A stretch of 64,000 nucleotides of DNA, from positions 62,001 through 126,000 of the forward strand of contig JBBQXF010000001.1 of NCBI GenBank assembly GCA_038209965.1, in the 5' to 3' direction. The notes below the pieces were generated by a model, which was not told the DNA's origin, did not search any database, and was given only the letters and a program-made list of their open reading frames with translations. A program made the translations under genes and the position numbers. Positions 42,527 to 52,612 of the stretch are shown piece after piece (position 1 is the first letter of the stretch; the number at the start of each line of letters is the position of its first letter). This DNA is from JALONO01 sp038209965. Its GTDB lineage: Bacteria > Bacteroidota > Bacteroidia > Cytophagales > Thermoflexibacteraceae.

Positions 42527-42787
42527 CTCGGCCCTGGCAACCACGGTTTGGGGGAAGCCCGGGTTTCCACTTTTCTTGCCTTTGGATTGATTTAAGGCAA
42601 TTGCGTTGGTGTAATCTTTTCTCAAAGATTCGGAAAAAACAGCGACTCGGATCTACGCCAGAACCGCCCAGAGCTGGCCGTTGAGTGGCCACGGGACTGG
42701 CCACAAAAATAGGCGCGCACCGTGCCCATTTGGGGTCATGGTACGCGCCTTACACCTAAGATTGGGCTGTTTTTCGCAACTGAGAGG

Positions 42788-43282
42788 CTAATTCGCCCAA
42801 AAAAGAAGGTATTCGCGCTTGATGAAGCGCCAACTGCCCCGCTGGCGGAACCGCCCCCGGTTGGGATCCATCACATTGATTTCCCCGTGGGGCGAGTCGG
42901 GGGCATTGACACTGTGGATGACCACCACGTGGTTGCCATTCACCGATGGCTCGTAATAGCCGATGACGACCGGGCCTTTGACCAGTTTTTCCTTGATGAA
43001 GTCAATGTCCATCTTGCCGGTGAACTTCCGGTGGCTCATGCGCACCGTGCCGGTGGCATAAAGCAGTTTCAAGTTGGCCTCCGAGACAGTGCCGTATTCG
43101 GTGCTGTTCACATCAGTGTTCCAAAAAGAGCGGAAGTCTTTGATCAAATTGATTTGATCCACTTTGGAACGGGCGGGCGACATGGCCGCCAGCCACCACT
43201 CCAACGAGGCGGCCCAACAAGCGGTTTCATCGAACTGCGCCACGGCATTTGGGTAATCGGATACTTTTAATGGCCAAGCCAT
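42788..43282 (-). CDS. Papain-like cysteine protease, AvrRpt2 (C70) type
   Basis: A 164-residue protein with a papain-like fold and no signal peptide. The catalytic cysteine is C22 in ETACWAASLEWW, the histidine is H118 or H123 in GNHVVVIH, and the acidic partner is probably D139 in MDPNRGRF. The layout matches the Peptidase_C70 family of the plant effector AvrRpt2 and its bacterial relatives. In other bacteria such proteins can be delivered effectors or toxins, or act in the cytosol. No immunity gene is obvious beside it. The next gene on the same strand is an orphan Clp-type unfoldase. Confidence 0.8.
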   Translation of the reverse strand: MAWPLKVSDYPNAVAQFDETACWAASLEWWLAAMSPARSKVDQINLIKDFRSFWNTDVNSTEYGTVSEANLKLLYATGTVRMSHRKFTGKMDIDFIKEKLVKGPVVIGYYEPSVNGNHVVVIHSVNAPDSPHGEINVMDPNRGRFRQRGSWRFIKREYLLFWAN

Positions 43283-43646
43283 ACTGAAAGTGGTTTAGTG
43301 AAAAAGAAAGGTTGGTAAACCTTTAGCTAGATACTGAAATCCTTTTGGATGTCGGTATTATGCGAAAGACAAGCAAGCTACTGATCATGACAGCAGAGGA
43401 ACCAAATAATGCCCAAATAAACCGATTGAGAAGGTTTAAGTGATTTATATCCTTGAAAAACAACAACTTATAGCTTTTTTAAATTGATACTTATTTATCG
43501 ATGAGCCTAAAGTGAATAGATCTGGTTGAATGTCCGTTACTTGTCCAACCAAAAAAGCGGGTTTCAAACTTATTAAGTTTGAAACCCGCTTTTTTGCAAT
43601 TGGTTGGCTAGGAAAAACCAACGGTTTTGGGCCGGAACCGTGCGTG
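43283..43646. other. Gap with one strong terminator
   Basis: About 360 bases between the papain-like protease gene and the Clp-type gene. The only clear element is the perfect hairpin at 43551-43595. Confidence 0.45.
43551..43595. terminator. Perfect 21-bp hairpin terminator
   Basis: The stem is 21 bp with no mismatch: AAAAAAGCGGG... pairs with ...CCCGCTTTTTT (left arm 43551-43571, right arm 43575-43595), with a 3-base loop. It lies after the stop of the minus-strand Clp-type gene, and the T runs on both strands let it work either way. Confidence 0.85.
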
Positions 43647-46124
43647 CTAGCTGATCACCCACTCTTCTGGTTTGTCGGCGGTGGCTTCGGTGATGCTCAG
43701 GATGCTGCCCTTGGGCAATTTCCCATTGACGATCATGCGGCTGATGGGCCGGCGCAAAAAGTTGCGGATGGCCCCTTTCAGCGGGCGCACGCCGTAACGC
43801 GGGGTAAACCCGGCCATGGCGATGTACTTCTTGGCCTCGGGGGTGAGCGCGAGCGTGATGCCTTGCTTGCCCATCAGGTCGGTAAGGCTCTTGAGGTGGA
43901 TCTCAAAAATCTTGACCACGTTCTCTTCCGAAATGGGCGCAAACGGCACAATCTCGGTGAGGCGGGCCAAGAACTCGGGCCGGAAATACTTGGCCATGAT
44001 CTCCATCAAATCCTGTGACTTTGGCACTCCGCCGTCTTGGAAGCTCTTGATGATGTGTTCTTGCCCGATGTTGGATGTGAACAGGATCACGGCGTTGGAA
44101 AAGTCGCCGATTTTGCCCAGCCGATCGGCGAGTTTGCCCTCATCCAAAATCTGGAGGAACAGGTCAAACACCGAGTTGTGCGCTTTTTCGATCTCGTCAA
44201 ACAATACCACGGAATACGGCTTCTCGCGGATTTTATTGACCAGCATCCCGCCTTCTTCGTAGCCCACGTAGCCCGGAGGCGCCCCGTAGAGCAACGCGGC
44301 CGAGTGTTCTTCCTTGAATTCGGACATGTCAAAGCGGATGAGGAAACTCTCATCGTTGAACAAGAAATCGGCCAGTGCCTTGGCAATCTCAGTCTTGCCC
44401 GTGCCCGTGGGGCCCAGCAAGAAAAACGACCCGATCGGCTGCCCAGCCTTGAGCAAGCCCGACCGGCTTTCCAATATGGCTTCGCACAACGCTTTGACGG
44501 CGTAGTCTTGGCCCACAACGCGCTGTTTCAAAATCTCGTCCATGCCCAGCAGTTTGTCGCGCTCCTTGCCTTGGAGTTTGCCCAGCGGAATGCCCGTTTT
44601 GTGGGCAATCACGGCGGCGATGTCCGCCTTTTCCACGGTTTCCTTTTTGGTTCCCGTCAAATCCAGCAAGCTGGACAGTGTGGCATAAATGTGTTCGCGC
44701 AGCACATCGGTCGAATCGATCTCGTTTACATCGGTATCGTCTTCCAACTGGTTCATCAAAATGTGGCTCACTTTGTTTTTCAGTTGGGCGTGGAACCAGC
44801 GGAGTTCGCGCAACAGTTCCACTTCCTCGACCACCGACAGCCGATCCAGTTCTTCTTTCAGGGCCTCTAGTTCAGCCCGCGATCCTTCGTCCATCATTCG
44901 GATGGCAGCCATGGTGCGATCCACCAGATCCACGGCGGCATCGGGCAGGCGGCGATCCTTGATGTAGCGCTTGGCCAGTCTGACTGCTTCGCCCGCTGCA
45001 TCGGCGGCCACTTTGAGGCCGTGGTGTTTTTCGTAAAACGGCAGGATGTGTTGAATCATCCGGGTGGCCGTGTCCAAGTCGGGCTCTTCCACGCGCAGCA
45101 GTTCAAAGCGGCGGTTGAAGGCTTCGTCAGATTCAATGTACTTGCGGTATTCGTCGTTGGTGGTGGCCCCGATCATGGTTATCTCGCCCCGGGCCAGTTC
45201 GGGCTTGAGCAGTTGGCTGGCCCCAGTCCCGACGGATCCCTTGCTGTCCAGCAGCACATGGATCTCATCGATGAACAAGATGGCCTTGGGGTATTGCTTC
45301 ACTTCTTTGAGGATGCCTTTCAGCCGCTCTTCCACTTCGCCCTTGTAGCTGGCCCCCGCCACCAGTGCGCCCAAATCGAGCTCGAACAATTGGGCATCTT
45401 GCAAGTGGGGAGGCACTTTTTTGTTCACAATGTTGAGGGCAAAGCCATCGACGAGCGCCGTCTTGCCCACCCCCGGTTCACCCACGATGATGACGTTGGG
45501 CTTGGTGCGGCGGCCCAAAATTTCGGCCACCATCCGTGTTTCGCGATCCCGGCCAATGATTGGATCGAGCTTGCCCTCGGCAGCCAGGGCCGTTTTATTG
45601 GTGCAATATTTATACAATGCCCCGGCGGCCCCGCTGTTTGGCTTGGGTTCGGTGGGGTTGAGGGTTTTGGTCTTTTCCGTCCCAACAGCCGATTTGACCG
45701 AACTTTCTTCCACGCCCGCGTCCAAGACTTCCTTTTGGGTGATGGGCACACTCTTCAACTGGTCGTGGGTGAAGGCCAGCCCCGGCTTGAGCAGGGCTGC
45801 CAGCACGCACAGCGGATCGGTGAAATCTTTGGACAATTGCATTTGGATCAGGTCGGCCATTTCCATGGCTTGGCGCACTTGGCCATTGCCGGTAGGGGTT
45901 TCGGGAGTGCGCACTGCTTTGGGCAGGCCCTCGATGCGCACCTCGGCCCAATCGCGCAGGTAACCCACATCTTTGCCGATCGAGGCCAAAAGCGAGGCTA
46001 GGCCCACGTCATTGTGCAGAAGGGCGAAGAACAAATGGGGGGGAGCCACTTCCCCGTGCATATTTTCTTTGGCCAGTGACTGGCTGATTTGGATCGCGTG
46101 GCGAAGGGATTCAGAATACGGCAT
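43647..46124 (-). CDS. ClpB/ClpV (TssH-like) AAA+ unfoldase, orphan
   Basis: An 825-residue Hsp100 protein. The N-terminal Clp_N repeat domain (about 1-160) has the start YSESLRHAIQISQSLAKE and GKDVGYLRDWAEVRIE, reminiscent of TssH/ClpV of Bacteroidota-type T6SS. First AAA+ domain: Walker A GEPGVGKT near 214-221, AILFIDEIHVLL. Second: Walker A GPTGTGKT near 570-577, VVLFDEIEKAHNSVFDLFLQILDEG, a pore loop YGAPPGYVGYEEGG and the sensor-type SNIG. No ClpP-docking IGF/L loop is apparent. It is the size of ClpB/ClpV rather than ClpC/ClpA. No T6SS, ClpP or other partner is in the window. Likely functions are disaggregation of proteins or recycling of a contractile sheath made by genes elsewhere. 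Confidence 0.85.
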   Translation of the reverse strand: MPYSESLRHAIQISQSLAKENMHGEVAPPHLFFALLHNDVGLASLLASIGKDVGYLRDWAEVRIEGLPKAVRTPETPTGNGQVRQAMEMADLIQMQLSKDFTDPLCVLAALLKPGLAFTHDQLKSVPITQKEVLDAGVEESSVKSAVGTEKTKTLNPTEPKPNSGAAGALYKYCTNKTALAAEGKLDPIIGRDRETRMVAEILGRRTKPNVIIVGEPGVGKTALVDGFALNIVNKKVPPHLQDAQLFELDLGALVAGASYKGEVEERLKGILKEVKQYPKAILFIDEIHVLLDSKGSVGTGASQLLKPELARGEITMIGATTNDEYRKYIESDEAFNRRFELLRVEEPDLDTATRMIQHILPFYEKHHGLKVAADAAGEAVRLAKRYIKDRRLPDAAVDLVDRTMAAIRMMDEGSRAELEALKEELDRLSVVEEVELLRELRWFHAQLKNKVSHILMNQLEDDTDVNEIDSTDVLREHIYATLSSLLDLTGTKKETVEKADIAAVIAHKTGIPLGKLQGKERDKLLGMDEILKQRVVGQDYAVKALCEAILESRSGLLKAGQPIGSFFLLGPTGTGKTEIAKALADFLFNDESFLIRFDMSEFKEEHSAALLYGAPPGYVGYEEGGMLVNKIREKPYSVVLFDEIEKAHNSVFDLFLQILDEGKLADRLGKIGDFSNAVILFTSNIGQEHIIKSFQDGGVPKSQDLMEIMAKYFRPEFLARLTEIVPFAPISEENVVKIFEIHLKSLTDLMGKQGITLALTPEAKKYIAMAGFTPRYGVRPLKGAIRNFLRRPISRMIVNGKLPKGSILSITEATADKPEEWVIS

Positions 46125-46817
46125 GGAAAAAAAAATAGTTTAGTGGATTGTAACCCGGTAAAGATAAGAGGTTTGACGGAAAGCTAAAATGACACGCGCA
46201 GTTTTTTTTCTTGGACGGTCTTTTTACCACTTGTCGCGGGGCAAATTAGTGGATAAAATGGCATTTTAGCGTACCCGAGATGGTTCTACTCAGTCTAAAA
46301 TCGGCCTTTCAACGGTTTCTTGTTGAAAAAAATAGCACTGGATTTTATTGAATTTTTGGCAATTGGCGCAGGGGAAATCTTCGGGTACTTTTTCGGGCCA
46401 AAGACAACTAGCGGAGGATTGCTGACTCTTACACTTTAAACGGTTACAAAATCAACTTTTCACCAACCAGCCGCTGTTTTTTGGCCCCAATGCAGGCCAG
46501 TGCAAACCGCCGTCCCAGTCTGGCGACTTTCTTTTCTTTTGCTTGCTCAAGAGGAAGGAAACAAATGAAAAAGGCCCTTGCACAAGGCCGTTCCCCGTAC
46601 GAGCCGGATCGTCGCCCACCCGAAACATCGGATCGTCGAAACGTCGCTGCGCCAAGATCCCCGCCCTCACAAATGCCAGACCACCAACGCCGGGCATTTG
46701 CACTGGCAAAAAAGTTAAGCGCGAGGCCGTTCACGGTGTGCCAGCTTAGCGGATGACAGGGCAAAAAAAGAAGCTGCCTGTTCGGGCAGCTTCTTTTTTA
46801 TTGATATTGGGGCAAAA
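46125..46817. other. Gap before the SusD gene, with one terminator
   Basis: About 690 bases. Open frames of 80-106 codons are present in several phases (for example minus 46444-46764) but none has protein-like content, so they are probably GC-bias noise. The terminator at 46764-46799 is clear. Confidence 0.4.
46764..46799 (-). terminator. Rho-independent terminator after the SusD gene
   Basis: GAAGCTGCC (46770-46778) pairs perfectly with GGCAGCTTC (46785-46793), flanked by A6 and T6 runs. It lies just beyond the minus-strand stop of SusD (46818). Confidence 0.8.
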
Positions 46818-48167
46818 CTAGTACCCAGTATTTTGCACCAAGCTCTTGTTGGTGTCAATTTCGCGCTGGGGGATGGGCAGCACCAACCGATCGGAGTTGT
46901 AAGGGAAGGTGGCGTTCACCGCGGTGCGGGTGCGGCGCAGATCGTGCACCTGCTGGCCCTCGAAGGCCAGTTCCAGTTTGCGCTCCCGCAAGATGGCAGC
47001 CAAGGTGAGGCTGGTCAGGGCGGGCAACCCGGCCCGTTGGCGGATCAGGTTGAGGTCGGCCGCTGGCGAAGCCCCCACTTGAGTATTGAGCCGGAAGTTG
47101 GCCTCGGCCCGGGTCAGGAGCATCTCCGTGATGCGGAGCACGGGCACATCGCCGTACAGGTCGCGGTGCTTGGAAGTAAACGTGTTGATACCGGTGCGGT
47201 AAAAGAAATCCCGCCGCAGATCGCCCGTTTCGTACAGGGCCAAATGTTTGGTCTGGATGCGCACATCGCCCCGGCCTTGAAACGCCGAAGACGCGTAGTA
47301 GGTGTTCATGGCGTTGGTTCCGTCCTGATCGGTGATGGTGACCCGGAAAATGTGCTCCCGGGCATAGTCGGCCGCGCCTTCCACAAACGCATCGCCAAAA
47401 GCCCGAACCGGAACAAACCGGCCCGAAGTGATCACCCGGTTGGCGGCATCACGGGCGGCAGCGAAGTTGCCCTGCATCAAGTACACCCGCGAGAGCATGG
47501 CCGCTGGGGCAAAGCGGTTGGCATAAATCCCGTTGGTGATGGGCAGTTGCTGCTCGGCCTTGGTCAGGTCGGCAATCACTTGGGTATAGATTTCGCCCAC
47601 CGTGTTGCGGGGTTTATTGTCCGCCTCGGTCACTACGCGGGTTGGGGTCAACACCAAGGGTACGCCCGGTGCCCCGGAATTGCTGCCCTCGTCCCAAGTT
47701 TTACCAAACATTTTGACCAGCTCGAAATACATGGCTCCCCGGATGAACAACGCTTCGCCCTCCACTTTGGCCCGGTCGGCCTGGTTCACTTTGTCCAGTG
47801 CGCCCAGCACGTTGTTCGCAATGTTGATGGTGCGGTAGGCATTGGTCCAAATATTGAGTATCACCGTGTTGGTGGTGGTGATCGACTTGCGCCACAGTTC
47901 ATCCAAGGTGGAGAACGTGCCCCCAAAAACTACTTCGCGGTCATCGCCCAAGAATTCGCCAGAATACTGGATGGCCCCGCCATATAAGTTGACGTTCGAC
48001 ATCGCATCATACGCGCCCACCAGCGTGACTTTGACCGATTGGTCACTGGCCAACGCCTGGTCCTCATCCACATTTTGGGTGGGTTCTACATTGAGCCGGT
48101 CGCCGCAAGCAAAAGTAAAGAGCAGGAGCAAGGCCAGCAGTCCATTTGATTTTATATATTTTGCCAT
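46818..48167 (-). CDS. SusD/RagB-family outer-membrane nutrient-binding lipoprotein
   Basis: A 449-residue lipoprotein (signal LLLLFTFACGDRL; Cys about residue 21). The SusD helical fold is recognisable: NVEPTQNVDEDQALASD, TNAYRTINIANNVLGALDKV, GEALFIRGAMYFELVKMFGKTW, then the later RVYLMQGNFAAARDAANRV, and the C-terminal ILRERKLELAFEGQQVHDLRRT. It binds the ligand on the cell surface and passes it to the SusC channel. It follows SusC with 36 bases between, the standard order of the pair. No glycoside hydrolase, sulfatase or regulator is adjacent, so the substrate cannot be inferred; peptides or a simple glycan are possible. Confidence 0.95.
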   Translation of the reverse strand: MAKYIKSNGLLALLLLFTFACGDRLNVEPTQNVDEDQALASDQSVKVTLVGAYDAMSNVNLYGGAIQYSGEFLGDDREVVFGGTFSTLDELWRKSITTTNTVILNIWTNAYRTINIANNVLGALDKVNQADRAKVEGEALFIRGAMYFELVKMFGKTWDEGSNSGAPGVPLVLTPTRVVTEADNKPRNTVGEIYTQVIADLTKAEQQLPITNGIYANRFAPAAMLSRVYLMQGNFAAARDAANRVITSGRFVPVRAFGDAFVEGAADYAREHIFRVTITDQDGTNAMNTYYASSAFQGRGDVRIQTKHLALYETGDLRRDFFYRTGINTFTSKHRDLYGDVPVLRITEMLLTRAEANFRLNTQVGASPAADLNLIRQRAGLPALTSLTLAAILRERKLELAFEGQQVHDLRRTRTAVNATFPYNSDRLVLPIPQREIDTNKSLVQNTGY

Positions 48168-48203
48168 TTTGAGTCTGGGTTTAAAATTGGGGAGAAAGAT
48201 TGG

Positions 48204-51200
48204 TTAGAAGCCGACATTGATCCCGAACGTGATGGTGCGCGGTTGGGGGGACGTATAAAAGTCGTAGCCCTGGGCGATGTTGCCCACAATGTCATCAGCG
48301 TTCACTTCCGGATCCCAGCCTTTGTAATTGGTGAAAGTGGCCAAGTTTTGCGCCGTCATGAACACCCGGGCGGAATTCATCCGCACTTTGGCGATCAACG
48401 ACTTGGGCAAGTTGTAGGACAGGGTCACGTTGCGCAACCGGACAAAGCCGCCGTCGTAGATAAACCGGCTGGAAGGTTGGGCCCCATTGTTGAAAAACAA
48501 CCGGGCTTCGGGGATGTCAGTGTTGCGGTTGTCGGGCGTCCAGGAGTTCAACTGATCAGCGGTCTGGTTGTCTTCAAACCGGCCATTGGCCGAGGAGAAG
48601 CGGCCCACGCCATAAAAGTTGAGCTTTTGGCCCAGTTGGGCAACAAAGAAGACACTCAGTTCCAAGCCTTTGTAGCTGAAGGTGTTGGTAACGCCACCCG
48701 CCCATTTGGGCAAGGGGTTGCCGGCTACCACCCGTTGGGCTTGGTTATACGTTCGGGTGGTAGTGCGATCCAGCGTTCCATCGGCCAAAGTGGTGTTTCT
48801 GAACCACAATGCGTTGCCGTTCTCTGGGTCCACGCCGGCATACTCAGCGGTGAAATACGTGCCCAAAGGTTCGCCTTCCACGGCGCGGCTCATATTGTTC
48901 AAGCCGCCTTCAATGATCTGGCCGCCCAAATTGGTCACTTTGTTGAAGTTGCGGGCCATGTTGATGCTGGTGTTCCATTTGAAATCGCCCACGAAGTTGT
49001 TGGTGTTGAGCACAAACTCGACACCCTTGTTTTCCATCGCCCCGATGTTGCGCACTTGGGTGGTGAAGCCCGTCGATCCTGGCACGTTCACATTGAGCAA
49101 CAGGCCGGTGGTGTTTTTCTGGTAATAGTCGATCTCGCCCGTGATCCGGTCGTTGAGGATGCCGTAATCCAGGCCAATGTCCCACTGGTCGGTCGTTTCC
49201 CAGCTCAGGTTGGGGTTGCCCAATTGGGTGGGAGCTTGGCCGGCATTGCCTGCGTAGCCCGCTCCCCCGAACAATCCCCGGGCGGGGAAGTTGCCGATTT
49301 CGGCATTGCCCGTGCGGCCAAAGCTGGCGCGGAGTTTGGCAAAGCTGATGACATCGACGTTGGCCAAGAAGTTTTCTTCCGAAATCACCCAGCCAGCCGA
49401 CACGGCCGGAAAGAAACCATATTTACTATCATTCCCAAACCGGCTCGATCCATCCACCCGGCCGCTGATCCCCAGCAAGTACCGATCGTTGAATTTGTAG
49501 TTGGCCCGCAGGAAGTAGGACAAGAAACGGAAATTGGTTTCGGTGCTGCTGCCATCGGTTTTCCGGGCTGAGCTCGCAATCATGCGGTAGGCATCGGAAG
49601 GAAAATCGCGGCCTTCGATGAAGTTGGTCTTGGTCTGTGACTGTTGGTAGGATGTCCCCGCCACCAGGTTGATCGTGTGCTTGCCGGTGGTCAGATCGTA
49701 GTTGAAGAAGTTGTTGGTGTTGTAGTTTTCCACCCGGGTAAACAGGTTTTGGCCCAAGCCCAGCGGCGCACCAAAATTGCGTTGGGTCTTGCTGTTGTAG
49801 TACAATTCTTCCTGCTGGTTGAGCAGATCCACCCCAAATTCAGACCGGAACGACAATCCTTTGACGATCTCCAATTGGCCATAAACGGTGCTGATGTTGC
49901 GGTTCACCAACGTGTTGTAATAGGCATTGCCCAAGTTGATCAATGGGTTGTAGTAAGCCGGCAAACTGATGTCGCCGGGGGGCATCCCCACGGGCAGGCC
50001 AGTGGCCGGATCGATGAGCGGGGTGATGGGCGGCAGGGCCACCATTTGCATCGGGTTGTCAAACTGGCGATCACCGGACACCCGCTGGTTGAGGGTGCGG
50101 GTGAGGCCCATATTGACCCCGATCTTGAACTTGTTGGACACGCGGTGTTCCAAGTTCATGCGGCCGGCCACCCGTTGCAGGGCGTTGCCGATCAAAATGC
50201 CCTTCTGATCCAAGAATTGGCCCGACACAAAAAACGAGGTCTTGTCGTTGCCCCCGTTCAGGTTCAGGTCATATTGGTTGAGGGGGGCGTTTTGGAAAGC
50301 CGCCTTGCCCCAGTCGGTGTCGGCATTGGCCACTCCCAGGCTTTGGGACTCGAAAAAGCTTTGCATGTAGGCCGTGTACGAATCGGGGTCATTGGTCGGG
50401 ATCCCGTCGATCCGGTCGGAGTTGGCCGCCGCTTTCAAGTAGTAATCCCGGTATTCGGCGGCATTGAGGAAGCGCACAGCGCGCGAAGGCTCGCTGAAAC
50501 CGTACTGGGCGCCAAAGTTGATGTTGGTCCGGCCAGCCTTGCCGCGCTTGGTCGTGATGAGCACCACACCGTTGGCGGCCCGGGAACCATAAATGGCCGC
50601 CGAGGAAGCATCTTTCAAAATTTCCAACGACTCAATGTCCTGGGGATTGATGTCGGCCAAGGGATTGGTGGCCCCGCCGAAACTACCCAAATCCTGGGTG
50701 GTCAAGGGGATGCCATCAATGACGTAGAGCGGTTCGTTGGAGGCCGAAACTGAGGACTGGCCCCGGACGCGGATTTGAATGCCCTGGCCCAGCTTGCCAC
50801 CACCCGCATTTACGACCACACCGGCCGCTTTGCCCTGAAGCGCATTGTCAAACGTGGGCACGGGCATGTCTTTGAGATCGTTGCTGGTCACTTTGGCAAT
50901 GTTGCCCGTTACGTCCCGTTTGAGCTGCTGGCCAAAACCCGTCACGATCACTTCGCTCAATTGGCGCACATCGGTTTCCAAAACGACTTCAAGGCTGGTC
51001 TGGCTGCCCAGCTCAACTTCCTTCGTGGTGAAGCCGACGAAGGAGAACACCAACCTGGTGGTGCCCGATGGAACCGAAATGCGGAACTTGCCGTCGGAGT
51101 CGGTCACTCCCCCGGTGTTTGAGCCTTTGGCCAGCACGTTTACCCCCGGCAGGGCTGACTTGTCGTCCGCCGAGGTCACGGAGCCGGTAATGGTCCGTTC

Positions 51201-51266
51201 TTGCGCAAACAGACAGGCGGTAAGGAATACGCTCAGTATTCCGGTAAGTAGAAATCGCTTCATCAT
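48204..51266 (-). CDS. SusC/RagA-family TonB-linked outer membrane protein
   Basis: A 1,020-residue TonB-dependent transporter. A signal peptide (about 1-22, ending LFAQ) is followed by a carboxypeptidase-like regulatory domain (about 25-100; GSVTSADDKSALPGVNVLAKG and VFSFVGFTTKEV), then the plug (VIVTGFGQQLKRDVTG, ALQGKAAGVVV, DPLYVIDGIPL-type YVIDGIPL, SLEILKDASSAAIYGSRAANGVV) and the long beta barrel ending in ITFGINVGF. It imports ligand handed over by SusD, powered by TonB-ExbBD. The first Met could be 51266 or the second at 51263. Its promoter is not obvious; no ECF sigma/anti-sigma pair or hybrid two-component regulator is adjacent, unlike many polysaccharide utilisation loci. Confidence 0.96.
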   Translation of the reverse strand: MMKRFLLTGILSVFLTACLFAQERTITGSVTSADDKSALPGVNVLAKGSNTGGVTDSDGKFRISVPSGTTRLVFSFVGFTTKEVELGSQTSLEVVLETDVRQLSEVIVTGFGQQLKRDVTGNIAKVTSNDLKDMPVPTFDNALQGKAAGVVVNAGGGKLGQGIQIRVRGQSSVSASNEPLYVIDGIPLTTQDLGSFGGATNPLADINPQDIESLEILKDASSAAIYGSRAANGVVLITTKRGKAGRTNINFGAQYGFSEPSRAVRFLNAAEYRDYYLKAAANSDRIDGIPTNDPDSYTAYMQSFFESQSLGVANADTDWGKAAFQNAPLNQYDLNLNGGNDKTSFFVSGQFLDQKGILIGNALQRVAGRMNLEHRVSNKFKIGVNMGLTRTLNQRVSGDRQFDNPMQMVALPPITPLIDPATGLPVGMPPGDISLPAYYNPLINLGNAYYNTLVNRNISTVYGQLEIVKGLSFRSEFGVDLLNQQEELYYNSKTQRNFGAPLGLGQNLFTRVENYNTNNFFNYDLTTGKHTINLVAGTSYQQSQTKTNFIEGRDFPSDAYRMIASSARKTDGSSTETNFRFLSYFLRANYKFNDRYLLGISGRVDGSSRFGNDSKYGFFPAVSAGWVISEENFLANVDVISFAKLRASFGRTGNAEIGNFPARGLFGGAGYAGNAGQAPTQLGNPNLSWETTDQWDIGLDYGILNDRITGEIDYYQKNTTGLLLNVNVPGSTGFTTQVRNIGAMENKGVEFVLNTNNFVGDFKWNTSINMARNFNKVTNLGGQIIEGGLNNMSRAVEGEPLGTYFTAEYAGVDPENGNALWFRNTTLADGTLDRTTTRTYNQAQRVVAGNPLPKWAGGVTNTFSYKGLELSVFFVAQLGQKLNFYGVGRFSSANGRFEDNQTADQLNSWTPDNRNTDIPEARLFFNNGAQPSSRFIYDGGFVRLRNVTLSYNLPKSLIAKVRMNSARVFMTAQNLATFTNYKGWDPEVNADDIVGNIAQGYDFYTSPQPRTITFGINVGF

Positions 51267-51782
51267 TGTAAAATTGGTGAATAAAACAAAAAAAGTAAAT
51301 TAAAAAATAGTCTTGCCCCTTGAGGTAGCCATCGGCCGGAGGATCCACAAAGCGGTTATGGTAAAAAGTGTGGGTGCGGACAATAAAAAATAGGCGTCAA
51401 AGAACAAAAAATCAGGCAGCTCAATCAGGCTTAGCGCCGAAAAAGGAATGAATCACCAGCAGGATAGGCAAAGTGGATTCGAGTTTCATGTAAGCGGTGG
51501 GTTGGTTGCGGTAATGTTCTAATAACCTTGTTGTAACGCAAGTTAGGGTAAATAAACTTGAGTTTCCAAGAAAAAGCAGTGATGTTTAAGATAATCAGGG
51601 TTAAATATTCGCAAAAAACTGCTGAATGCGGCTTTACGCTACCAAATAGCCTAAAATGAAATGAGAAAATCCGGCCAAAATCCGGGCGGGCCAAGCCGAT
51701 CCAATCTCACGGGTGATGAATCGGCGGTGCACAATTGATCGCTTTTGCTTACTTTTAGTGCCCAAACTTGACCCAAACAACC
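51267..51782. other. Divergent intergenic region between SusC and the glycerol facilitator
   Basis: About 515 bases, AT-rich in the middle. It must contain the promoters of both flanking genes, but I cannot place a TTG/TANNTTTG pair with the right spacing. No hairpin or repeat stands out. Confidence 0.4.
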
Positions 51783-52577
51783 ATGACACCATTTACCGCC
51801 GAGCTGATCGGCACAATGCTACTGATTATCCTGGGCGACGGCGTAGTGGCCAGCGTCGTCCTCCACCAAAGCAAGGCCCAAAACGCGGGCTGGATCGTGG
51901 TCTCCTTGGCTTGGGGCTTGGCGGTGGCCATCGGGGCCTATTCGGTGGGGAACTACAGCGGCGCCCACCTCAACCCCGCACTCACACTGGCCCTGGCCGC
52001 TTCGGGCACCTTCGCGTGGGAAAACGTGCTGCCTTATCTTACGGCCCAATTCATCGGGGCTTTTCTGGGCGCAGTGGTGGTGTATCTCCATTTCTTGCCG
52101 CATTTCAAGGCTACCCCGGATCAGGCGGGCAAACTGGCGGTTTTTTGCAACAGCCCAGCCATCCGCCAGCCCTTTGCCAATCTGTTGAGCGAATTCATCG
52201 GCACATTTATGCTCGTGCTGGGCATTTCGGCCATCGGGGCCAACCAACTGGCCCAAGGATTGAACCCGTTGCTGGTCGGTCTGCTGGTGGTGAGCATCGG
52301 CCTGTCGTTGGGTGGCCCGACGGGGTATGCCATCAACCCGGCCCGGGACTTGGCCCCCCGGCTGGCCCATTTTCTGTTGCCGATTGCGGGCAAGGGTGGT
52401 TCCGACTGGGGCTACGCGTGGGTGCCGGTGCTGGGCCCGGTGTTGGGCGGGGCCTACGGGGCGGTTTTCTACCAACATTTTTTCAAGGGGGTTGATCAGG
52501 GGTGGCTCTTCTGGGGGCTGAGCGCCGTGGCCGCCCTGCTGGCCGGGGGCGCACTGTTCCGCGATCTGCGCAGTTGA
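51783..52577 (+). CDS. glpF: Glycerol facilitator, MIP/aquaporin family
   Basis: A 264-residue channel with six membrane helices and two half-helices. The pore motifs are NPA at residues 64-66 (AHLNPALT) and 185-187 (AINPARD). The Asp directly after the second NPAR, with GGPTGYAINPARDLAPR, is the mark of aquaglyceroporins (GlpF) rather than pure water channels. It lets glycerol and related polyols cross the inner membrane. The first ATG is 51783 (MTPFTAELIG); a longer frame begins at a TTG 15 bases earlier but adds nothing family-like. No glycerol kinase or dehydrogenase is beside it. Confidence 0.9.
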   Translation: MTPFTAELIGTMLLIILGDGVVASVVLHQSKAQNAGWIVVSLAWGLAVAIGAYSVGNYSGAHLNPALTLALAASGTFAWENVLPYLTAQFIGAFLGAVVVYLHFLPHFKATPDQAGKLAVFCNSPAIRQPFANLLSEFIGTFMLVLGISAIGANQLAQGLNPLLVGLLVVSIGLSLGGPTGYAINPARDLAPRLAHFLLPIAGKGGSDWGYAWVPVLGPVLGGAYGAVFYQHFFKGVDQGWLFWGLSAVAALLAGGALFRDLRS

Positions 52578-52612
52578 GCGCGTGGGAGTTGGCAACGCCC
52601 TGCAAACCCAAC

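Noticed and set aside
46444..46764. Several 80-106-codon frames between the Clp-type gene and SusD
   Set aside because: Open on both strands at once and with no protein-like features, so probably composition noise.
48243..50753. Long plus-strand frames opposite SusC
   Set aside because: SusC is clear on the minus strand and these frames have no family features.
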